Under the pieces are notes generated by a model. The model made no database searches. It was not told the DNA's origin and was given only the letters and a program-made list of their open reading frames with translations. A DNA stretch of 29,437 nucleotides. It comes from JBGTLW01 sp041743835 (GTDB lineage Bacteria; Planctomycetota; Phycisphaerae; Phycisphaerales; Phycisphaeraceae). The translations under genes were made by a program, and so were the position numbers. Each line of letters begins with the position of its first letter. The first letter of the stretch is position 1. The stretch lies in contig JBGTLW010000325.1 in assembly GCA_041743835.1 (NCBI GenBank), forward strand, positions 1 through 29,437, given 5' to 3'. Positions 18,401 through 25,507 of the stretch are shown in pieces.

Positions 18401-19612
18401 CTATTGGGGTCTGTGGATGGTGCCCTTGACGCCCGACTCCCCGGCCAGTGTGGCCCCCGCGTCCACGGTGAGGCCGTCGGTCAAATGGACCACGACGTCA
18501 TCCTCCACGCTCATGTGCGCGCCGTGGTGCAGGCGGATTGACTTGAGGTGGCTTGTGGCGGCGGCGAAGTGCAGTCGGCCGCCGTCGTACACCTCGATGT
18601 GGAGGAAGGGGCCCGCTTCCTTCGCGACGCGCTGGCCGGCGCCGGGGTCGGTGTGGATGCGCAGCAGCCCCTGCTTGATGTGCAGGGAAGAGCCGGGCAG
18701 ATAAGACTGCTGGCCTTCGAGCGAGAGCATGGCTTGCCCGGCCTTGGTGATCGCGACATCGGGCGAGGTGGTGCGGAACGCCCCGGTGGAGACGAACGCC
18801 CCGCCGTTGCCCACCGGCAGGCAGACGCGGCGTTGGCCGGTGTGCGTGATTGGCTGCTGGGAGTTGATCGTGCCGTCGACATCAAAGTCGATCTGCGCCG
18901 CATAGACCTGTGGGTTGGTTTGGATGTGCCAGGTCGATCCGGGCTTCTGCTCGAAGACGATGTGGCCGTTGTGATAAACCCCGCCCCGGCCGTCGGGCCG
19001 GGAGTTGTAGGGAAGCGATTGAGAGTGGTGGGTGATGAGGTCCGCACCGCCGAGACGGATGGTGCCCATGGCATTGGCGACGGTGGCGTTTTGCGTGCGG
19101 TCGGCGATGAAGCCCTCCGCCAACTCGATCGTGCCCGTGCCATCGCCATGGACCCACAGTTGGCGGGTGAAAAAATTGAGGTCCATGACCAGGTCGATCT
19201 GGGCCTCGGGCTCGATGGTGATGCGCCCACCCTCGGTCAGCACGAGGATCGGGTGCCCGCCGCTCGCGTCACCCTCCCAGTTGCCCGCGAAACGCACGTG
19301 TGTTTCTTTGCCTCGCACCCCCAGCATGGTGGTGGCGACGCTGTTGGCTGGTTTGAGTTGCGTGCGTGTGGTGGTTTCCTTGCCGGTGTTAAAGACGAGG
19401 CCGACGCCGACATAGTCCGCGCGATATGGCTTGGCGGTTCCGGACTGGATCACCCGTGCCGGCCCCGAACCGTCGGTCACTTCGAGGGCGTCCCCACGGC
19501 TGACATCCTGACGCACGACCTCATCCGCAAGCGCGGGGGCGACCACGAACACAGCGGCGACTGCGGCCACGGCGAACGGCTTGTGTAGCGATGGGCGTGA
19601 GGGGATCGGCAT
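18401..19612 (-). CDS. Secreted beta-helix-like protein of unknown function
   Basis: A 403-residue protein with a clear signal peptide (cleavage after ALA, residue 29) and AAGGA five bases before the ATG at 19612. The mature part is made of short, regularly spaced strand-and-turn units, for example GGRITIEPEAQIDLVMDL, GTGTIELAEGFIA, GTIRLGGADLITH, GGVYHNGHIVFEQ, GSSLHIKQGLLRIH and MSVEDDVVVHLTDGLTV. This rhythm is typical of right-handed parallel beta-helices and of planctomycete autotransporter-like repeat proteins. No catalytic motif of a pectate-lyase family is evident. It lies 48 bp after the lipoprotein gene and 23 bp before the frameshifted propeller gene, so the three probably share a transcript. 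It is exported, and carbohydrate binding or degradation is plausible from the neighbourhood only. Confidence 0.8.
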   Translation of the reverse strand: MPIPSRPSLHKPFAVAAVAAVFVVAPALADEVVRQDVSRGDALEVTDGSGPARVIQSGTAKPYRADYVGVGLVFNTGKETTTRTQLKPANSVATTMLGVRGKETHVRFAGNWEGDASGGHPILVLTEGGRITIEPEAQIDLVMDLNFFTRQLWVHGDGTGTIELAEGFIADRTQNATVANAMGTIRLGGADLITHHSQSLPYNSRPDGRGGVYHNGHIVFEQKPGSTWHIQTNPQVYAAQIDFDVDGTINSQQPITHTGQRRVCLPVGNGGAFVSTGAFRTTSPDVAITKAGQAMLSLEGQQSYLPGSSLHIKQGLLRIHTDPGAGQRVAKEAGPFLHIEVYDGGRLHFAAATSHLKSIRLHHGAHMSVEDDVVVHLTDGLTVDAGATLAGESGVKGTIHRPQ

Positions 19613-19660
19613 CGCGTCCTTCTTGCTGAGCCGGTCCGCTCAGCCGGCATAGGGCTGCGG

Positions 19661-21877
19661 TTACTCGCTGAACTTCACGCTGCCATCGGTTCCTACGGTG
19701 GAGGTGAAGTGCTTGCCGCCTGCTTTGACCTCAAGTGTGCCTTCCTGCCACCCGAGCCAGACGCCTTCTTCAGCGTCACCGGCATCGTAGATGTTGAACT
19801 CGCTGTCCCAGTCGCGGGCCTTGCCATCTCGCTCGACGCCGGGCAGGTTGTGCTGGGCATTGCGGGTGACCTTGAGGGTCTTGCCGTCGGCACTGGTGAG
19901 TGTCGCGGCCTCGCCCTCGAGTTGGAACTTGGACTTGCTCTTCACCGCTTTGGTGAAGGCGTCGAATGTGGGGTAGGTTGCCTTGTCGCCGACCTCCAGC
20001 GCGTACCCCGCCACCGCGTTGCCGGTTTGCGTCGCGTTGATGAAGTGGTAGTCGCTGTAGCTCTTGGCTCGGTTGCCTGTGGGTGGTTGTGGCTTGCCTA
20101 GTTCGAGGCCGAAGGGCCGAACCGCGAGGTAAGTGGTGCCCAGATCGATGAACCAGATGCCGGCATCGGTCTGCTGCGGGGCGTCCTTGGGGACTTGGAA
20201 TAGGAAGGGCTTGTCGTCCCCCTTGCGCAGGTGGATGAGGAGGTTTTCGTATTGGCCCCGCTGGTCCCCGGCTTCGAGCCGGTTGTACCACTTGCCGGTG
20301 TTCGCGGTGAAGTACCAGACGCCGGTGTCGTGCTTGGCGGTCAGTTTCATGGGGGCGACATCGCCCGCGGCACCGCGTGTGATGACGCTGCCGAGGGTGA
20401 AGTGTTCGCCGAGGTACATGGTCTCGAAGTAGAGCGGCCGGTCACTCGCGCCCGGGAGCCAGTGCGAGTAGGTGGGCTTGGTGTTGAGGTGCTCGACGGG
20501 GAGCTTGAGGTCTTTACGCGCGAGGTTGACGACCGCGAGCGGGGGGCGGTAGCTGGACAGGGCGATGTGGACCTCGTCGTAGCCCGCCTTGTGGTCGATG
20601 GGGCCTCCGAAGATCAATGCGGCGTATTCGGCCGCGGGGCCTCCGAGGTTGCGTGCCGCACCGCCGTAGTCCCTAGCGCTTGGCCCGGCGAAGCCGCCGT
20701 GGTGGAACTTGAGCGCGGCCGCGGTGTGGAGCCAGTCGAGCGTGGCCTTGGCCAGGAGCTTTACCTCCGGGTCCTTGGCGTAGTCGTAGAGCGTGAGCCA
20801 GGGCATGATGGTGTGGGGGTGGTAGGTCTCGGAATCCCACTCGCCCATGCCGGTGTGGTAAAGCCCGACGGTGAAGCGCTTGAGCTTTTCCTTGTAGAGG
20901 TTCTTGACGTTGTCATTGCCGACTTCTTCCGCGAAGAGGTAGGCGGTGGTTTCGCGCATGGACCGGAGGTTGTCGGTGTTGCGTGCGTCTGCCCGGGTGC
21001 CTCGGACCTTGGGGTCCCACGCCCCGCCGACGGGCCCGGTGCCCGTGCCGTGGTCCGGATGGGGGTAGGGGTTGGAGAGTCGCTCGTATTCCTCGAACAC
21101 CTTCCAGTCACCATCCGCCCAGAGTTTCCACCAGGCCATCCACTTGGCGGTGTCGTCGCCCGGGTCGTCGTCGTAGCCCGGGGTCGCGGCCACCCTGCGG
21201 GCGTGGGCGGCAAACTCCTTGTTGATCGGCTCGGTTTCGTCGGCCCACTTGAGCACCGTCGCGGCGGGCACCTTCATCGCGTGCAGCATCTGGCTGGCGT
21301 ACTCCTTGACGCCGGGGATGTCGCTATCCAGCGCGAGCACCAATTCCAGGGTGGGGCGGGGGTCGTCGGCTGTCCACTTCTTCATCGCGCCGCGCATCCG
21401 CTGCTTGTACGCGTCGGACAACTCCGGCTCGAAGAAGAAGAACTTGCGGGCCTGACCCTTGAGTGTGAAGCACCAGTAGAGGTCCACCTGATCGGTCCAG
21501 GGGTGTTCGCCGTCTGGTGCTTCAAAAAAGGCGATCACGGGAGCGTGCTGGCCGTTGAGATAGCACCACATCGCGGTGGGGTAGTTCCACTTCTCGTGTT
21601 CGCCGGTGGTCGCGGGGGAGAACGTGGTGTATTGGGCGATGCTGTGGTTGGCCCGGTCCCAGAAGGCTGATTCCATGTCCGCCGGCCAAGGCTGGTTCAT
21701 GGTGGCGGGGTCGTGTTTTGGTCTGGTGACCGCCACGCCATTGTCGCGTTTTACGATGTCTTTGGTGGTCGGCCCGGTGGCGTGGGCAGAACAACCTAAC
21801 AAACCAGCAGTTACCAACAGCAGGGTTGAGGTCAAAGAGAGTCCAGCGGGCCGATTGATTATCATAGTGTTCATCAT
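19661..21877 (-). CDS. Lipoprotein with alpha/alpha-toroid (polysaccharide-lyase-like) features
   Basis: A 738-residue protein with a lipoprotein signal (LLVTAGLLGC, lipidated Cys29), hence anchored in a membrane facing outward. Residues about 60-460 are helix-rich and Trp/Tyr/His-rich, with NTDNLRSMRETTAYLFAEE (300-318) and the striking GMGEWDSETYHPH (343-355), reminiscent of alpha/alpha-barrel lyases and hydrolases acting on polyanionic glycans. From about 480 on, the protein changes to strand-rich sequence (beta-sandwich-like), the usual companion of such toroids. I cannot assign a PL or GH family, and the catalytic Tyr/His are only candidates. The start could be 21877, 21874 or 21865; none has a ribosome site. 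It is divergent from the hydrolase gene with only about 50 bp between them, which suggests shared control. It heads the three-gene minus-strand unit. Confidence 0.8.
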   Translation of the reverse strand: MMNTMIINRPAGLSLTSTLLLVTAGLLGCSAHATGPTTKDIVKRDNGVAVTRPKHDPATMNQPWPADMESAFWDRANHSIAQYTTFSPATTGEHEKWNYPTAMWCYLNGQHAPVIAFFEAPDGEHPWTDQVDLYWCFTLKGQARKFFFFEPELSDAYKQRMRGAMKKWTADDPRPTLELVLALDSDIPGVKEYASQMLHAMKVPAATVLKWADETEPINKEFAAHARRVAATPGYDDDPGDDTAKWMAWWKLWADGDWKVFEEYERLSNPYPHPDHGTGTGPVGGAWDPKVRGTRADARNTDNLRSMRETTAYLFAEEVGNDNVKNLYKEKLKRFTVGLYHTGMGEWDSETYHPHTIMPWLTLYDYAKDPEVKLLAKATLDWLHTAAALKFHHGGFAGPSARDYGGAARNLGGPAAEYAALIFGGPIDHKAGYDEVHIALSSYRPPLAVVNLARKDLKLPVEHLNTKPTYSHWLPGASDRPLYFETMYLGEHFTLGSVITRGAAGDVAPMKLTAKHDTGVWYFTANTGKWYNRLEAGDQRGQYENLLIHLRKGDDKPFLFQVPKDAPQQTDAGIWFIDLGTTYLAVRPFGLELGKPQPPTGNRAKSYSDYHFINATQTGNAVAGYALEVGDKATYPTFDAFTKAVKSKSKFQLEGEAATLTSADGKTLKVTRNAQHNLPGVERDGKARDWDSEFNIYDAGDAEEGVWLGWQEGTLEVKAGGKHFTSTVGTDGSVKFSE

Positions 21878-21928
21878 TGTAATTGATATTGCAGGTAGCC
21901 GGGCCGGGGTAACACAAAGGAAATGATT

Positions 21929-24460
21929 ATGGGAAGACGCGAAATCGGGCTGGCAGCGGTCATCGGCGGGGCCATGGTCGCGGGTGGGACGAGCGGGGCG
22001 GAGCCACTAGAACCGCTGGTCGGCCTGCGATATGAGCAGAACCTGGGCACGCAACGCACCAACTGGACCCAAGCCCGGTGGCAGGTCGTCCGGCTGGACG
22101 AACCCATCGATCTCTCGGCCTTCGATGGCATCGAACTCACCGTCACCACCGATCAGCCCCGGAAAGACACGGGGGTCTATCTCGCGTTGCGCGAAACCGA
22201 CGGCACGTGGCGGTCGCACCCCTGGGCCACCGACCTGACGCAGACTAGAAACACCGGCGTGGCGCGGTTCGCTGACTTCGGCTTGCCCGCTTACCACAGC
22301 CCCCCCGGCGGGACGTTTGCCGACGACAACGACCGGCTGGACACGGACAAAATCGACGCCATCGCGGTCGGCGTGGTGAATCCGCTGGGTATCGGCGTCG
22401 TGTCCTTCGCCGTCGCCGGCGCTGAGCCGGTGAAACTGGACCTGCCGAAGAATGATGGGCCCGTCGCGGTCAAAGTCACCGGCGAACTGCTCTCGATCAA
22501 CGGCACCGACACCGTCCCCGCGGGCCTGTTTGGGGGGTTCAACTTGTCCAAGGGACATCACGAGCGGTACCGCCTCGCTGTCAATCGCTCGATCCACTTC
22601 AACCCCGTCAGCGCGTCGCCGAGCTTTGGCAACGAGATGACACCCATCGTCATCAACAGCATCGGCGACCGCGTCGCCCCGTCGCCCCGGCTGACGGACC
22701 CGCAGTGGGAGCAGAAAACCGCCGCGCTGGGCAAGGCCTTCGGCGAGAAAGCGAAAGCGGCGGGGCAGCCGCTGGTCGTCGAATACTGGAACGAGCCTTA
22801 CCTCAACTGGGCCAACTTCAACCGCGCCAGCTTTGCCCCCAAGTGGTTTGACCAGAGCAAGGCCGAGGAGGGCGGCCCCGTCCACATCGCGCACGACGGT
22901 CAAGTCGCCCCGCACCTCATCTGGACCAAAGACCGCAAGTGGTACCGCGACGAGATCTTCGGGCGGATCATGCGCGGCTGGGCGGACAAGGACAACTGGA
23001 TGCGCGGCCGAGATGAAGCGGGCAAGACCTACTCCATCCACGCCTTGCCCTACCACGCGAACAACCCCAGCTTCCAGAACACGTACTACGGCGGGACGTG
23101 GCAGCCCGATTCCCACCCGCCCAAGGGAACCGAGGAAGGCCAGACATACGACTGGAAAGGCAAGACCCTCACCGCGTTCACCCCCTGGCACGTGGTGGAC
23201 ACCACGCAGTTCACCTACTGGTCCGGCCAGGGCATGCTCAAGTTCTACATCGACCCCATGATCGTGTTTGGCAAGGCGATGAAGGAGGCGAACCCCGACA
23301 GCACCTACATCATCGGTTGGGGTAACCGGCCAAGCGAAGACCACTGGGCGGGCTGGCACCAGCTCTACAAGCCCACCATCGACGCGGCGGCGGAAGCGGG
23401 CATCCTCGAAGCCATCTGCGACCACGACTACGGCGGCGACCCGCGGAACCTCATGGCGAGCTACGAGGTGGCGTGCGCCTACGGCATGACGCGGTACAAC
23501 ACGTGGGTCTTTGGCTACAACACCGAGTGTGCTTCCAGCACAGACCCGCAGGCGTACCAGAACGCGGTCGAGACCTCTGCCGATGCAGGGAAATTCGACT
23601 GGGTCAGCCGAAAGATCCTGTACGCCCTGGCCACGTCGCCGGACAAGGCGCGGGTGTTCCTGCACTTTGGCATGGGTGGTGGTTTCTGGTCGGATGGTGG
23701 CGAGGGAGTGGCGATGGACCTGCTGCGCGGGCTGCGTGGCCGACTGGTCCGGGTCGAGCACGACGACCCCGAGCTTTATGTCGTGGCCAGCATCGACGGG
23801 ACCGATCCGCTTGCCCCGTTGCCCGAGGACATGGGTACACGGCAGGCGATGGTCGTGGCGGTGATGAACGCGGGCATATCTGCCAGGGCTGTGGACCTGA
23901 CGGTCAACGCGCTGCCGGGCATGGCATTCTCGGAGGTGGTGGCCCACAAGAGTGTGATCCGGGAGGGCAAGCCGCAGATCGAGCCTGTGCAAGGGATGGC
24001 GAAACCGCAAGGCGGGAGTCTGGCGTTCAGCCATAAGATTGGGCCGGGGCAGATCGTGGTGCTGCGGCTGCCCCTGTCGGGCGAGGTGTCAGCCGACGCC
24101 CCCGCGACAACGCACCGCAAGCAGTTCTTTGGCGAGGCTATCCTTGAGGATGTAGCTGGCTCGCGGCCGCTGGACCAGACGATCAAGCTCGAGGGTATCG
24201 ACACCGCGAAGGCCCAACGCGCCTGGCTGCGTTTTGTCACCGAGCGTCTTGCCCACGGCGAGGGTGTGGTCACCATCAACGGCCAGGACATCAAGCTGCC
24301 CGGCGCGGTGACCCCCGAGAACAACGCGTGGGTCGTGGAAGTGCCGATCGATGTGTCCCTGCTGCGGTCGGAGAACGAGCTGCGCTTCCACACCCGCTCG
24401 GAGCACGACGCGGGCTATCTGCTGGGGACGTGCAGCCTGATCGTGGAAGGCGACCTCTAA
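21929..24460 (+). CDS. Secreted glycoside hydrolase-like protein (clan GH-A type)
   Basis: The start at 21929 (843 residues) is preferred because AGGA lies seven bases upstream; an ATG at 21923 is too close to it. A signal peptide (MGRREIGLAAVIGGAMVAGG, cleavage near SGA) leads into a strand-rich N-terminal domain (about 28-170) that could bind carbohydrate. The central part looks like a TIM barrel of retaining clan A: VVEYWNEPYLNWANF has the probable acid/base Glu289 of the WNEP motif, and WVFGYNTECASS has the probable nucleophile Glu533. The C-terminal 200 residues are strand-rich. Residues such as the run of Trp/Tyr at WGNRPSEDHWAGWHQLY would line a sugar-binding cleft. The exact GH family and substrate are not evident; agarase/porphyranase-like or GH39-like enzymes share these motifs. 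It is divergent from the lyase-like lipoprotein gene. Confidence 0.85.
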   Translation: MGRREIGLAAVIGGAMVAGGTSGAEPLEPLVGLRYEQNLGTQRTNWTQARWQVVRLDEPIDLSAFDGIELTVTTDQPRKDTGVYLALRETDGTWRSHPWATDLTQTRNTGVARFADFGLPAYHSPPGGTFADDNDRLDTDKIDAIAVGVVNPLGIGVVSFAVAGAEPVKLDLPKNDGPVAVKVTGELLSINGTDTVPAGLFGGFNLSKGHHERYRLAVNRSIHFNPVSASPSFGNEMTPIVINSIGDRVAPSPRLTDPQWEQKTAALGKAFGEKAKAAGQPLVVEYWNEPYLNWANFNRASFAPKWFDQSKAEEGGPVHIAHDGQVAPHLIWTKDRKWYRDEIFGRIMRGWADKDNWMRGRDEAGKTYSIHALPYHANNPSFQNTYYGGTWQPDSHPPKGTEEGQTYDWKGKTLTAFTPWHVVDTTQFTYWSGQGMLKFYIDPMIVFGKAMKEANPDSTYIIGWGNRPSEDHWAGWHQLYKPTIDAAAEAGILEAICDHDYGGDPRNLMASYEVACAYGMTRYNTWVFGYNTECASSTDPQAYQNAVETSADAGKFDWVSRKILYALATSPDKARVFLHFGMGGGFWSDGGEGVAMDLLRGLRGRLVRVEHDDPELYVVASIDGTDPLAPLPEDMGTRQAMVVAVMNAGISARAVDLTVNALPGMAFSEVVAHKSVIREGKPQIEPVQGMAKPQGGSLAFSHKIGPGQIVVLRLPLSGEVSADAPATTHRKQFFGEAILEDVAGSRPLDQTIKLEGIDTAKAQRAWLRFVTERLAHGEGVVTINGQDIKLPGAVTPENNAWVVEVPIDVSLLRSENELRFHTRSEHDAGYLLGTCSLIVEGDL

Positions 24461-24479
24461 ACGCCGCCGAAACGGTTGA

Positions 24480-24564
24480 GCCGCCAAGGTGCCCAGAGCG
24501 CCAAGAAGACATTATTGGAAAAAATAAGTTTGTCTTGACTTGGCGTCCTCTGCGCCTTGGCGGC
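24480..24564. repeat. Long imperfect palindromic element
   Basis: GCCGCCAAGG (24480-24489) is the exact complement of CCTTGGCGGC (24555-24564). Inside it, CGCCAAG (24499-24505) pairs with CTTGGCG (24539-24545), and AAGACA (24506-24511) with TGTCTT (24531-24536), leaving an AT-rich loop. It begins 20 bases after the hydrolase stop. The nested CGCCAAG units also repeat in direct orientation, as in dispersed palindromic repeats. It may also serve as a terminator. Confidence 0.75.
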
Positions 24565-24709
24565 CATTGAGAATTGCGTAACCCGGGGACCGGGCCAGCC
24601 AGCGATTTGTTATCATGCCGGGTCGTAGAACAAACGCCGTCTGCGTGCTGGCTCGCTGTCGCGATTTAATTTCCCCCGAACGGTCACACCTCGACTTCGT
24701 CACGCTGCT

Positions 24710-25444
24710 ATGACCACGGCCAACGAGCCCCTCATCGAAGCCCACCGTGTCGAGCGAGCCTACACCTCGGGCTCTGAGGTGGTGTACGCCAACAAGGGCA
24801 TCACCCTCACGGTCCAGCACGGCGAGTACGTCTCGCTCATGGGGCCCTCGGGCTCGGGCAAGAGCACGTTCTTCAACCTCATCGGCGCTCTGGACTTCCC
24901 GACCGGTGGAACAATCAAGCTCGGCGGGCGTGACATGAGCAAGCTAACCTCGGCCGAGCTCGCCTATCTGCGGTGCATGAACATCGGCTACATCTTTCAG
25001 AACTACAACCTGATCGAGGTCTTCAGCGCGCGGATGAATGTGATCCTACCGATGCGGCTGGCGGGGCTCGATGCCGATGCCGCGCAGGACAAGGCCCAGG
25101 GCCTGCTCGAACGGGTCGGCATCGGGCAGCGTGGGGACCACCTCCCCTCGGAGTTGTCCGGCGGGCAACAGCAGCGCGTGGCCATCGCACGAGCCTTGGC
25201 CAACGACCCGCTGCTCATCCTCGCCGACGAACCCACCGCCAACCTCGACTCCAAGACCGGCCACGAGATCGTCCAACTCCTCTGCGCCCTGAGCCGCGAG
25301 AAGGGCGTCACCGTCGTCTCTGCCACCCACGACCACCGGATGCTCGACGTCTCGGACCGCGTGGTCCACCTCCGCGATGGCGAGGTGGAAAAGATCGTCA
25401 ACCGTGCCGACATGACCATCAAAGTCGGGTCCATGGAAACATAA
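24710..25444 (+). CDS. ABC transporter ATP-binding protein, LolD/MacB type
   Basis: A 244-residue ATPase with Walker A GPSGSGKS (45-52), Q-loop Gln97 (GYIFQNYNLIEVF), signature LSGGQQQRVAIARAL (149-163), Walker B LLILADEPTANLD (168-180) and the switch His in SATHDHRML. The sequence around the Q-loop and the ADEPTANLDS motif place it with the LolD/MacB/FtsE group, which usually energises extracytoplasmic permeases handling lipoproteins, peptides or signals rather than import with a binding protein. No FtsX/MacB-type permease is next to it in the window. The next gene, 63 bp on, is a polytopic OPT-like protein, which would be an unusual partner; a permease may lie beyond the window end. The start is the first ATG with the family N-terminus following directly; no ribosome site is seen. 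Confidence 0.95.
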   Translation: MTTANEPLIEAHRVERAYTSGSEVVYANKGITLTVQHGEYVSLMGPSGSGKSTFFNLIGALDFPTGGTIKLGGRDMSKLTSAELAYLRCMNIGYIFQNYNLIEVFSARMNVILPMRLAGLDADAAQDKAQGLLERVGIGQRGDHLPSELSGGQQQRVAIARALANDPLLILADEPTANLDSKTGHEIVQLLCALSREKGVTVVSATHDHRMLDVSDRVVHLRDGEVEKIVNRADMTIKVGSMET

Positions 25445-25507
25445 CCCACCACCCGCGTCACTGACACCCGCGCTTGAACCACACCCTCTAACCCACGACA
25501 CCAGCCC

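Noticed and set aside
20231..21670. Plus-strand open frame of 479 codons opposite the lipoprotein gene
   Set aside because: Antisense shadow in GC-rich DNA: no recognisable motif, repetitive Val/Glu/Gly composition, while the minus-strand protein has a lipobox.
22007..24034. Long minus-strand open frame (675 codons) opposite the glycoside hydrolase gene
   Set aside because: It mirrors the codon periodicity of the plus-strand gene, is rich in Arg/Val/Gly/Asp/His without motifs, and the plus-strand product has a signal peptide and catalytic motifs.
24588..24616. Plus-strand promoter with TATCAT ahead of the ABC ATPase
   Set aside because: No acceptable -35 element at 16-18 bp spacing.
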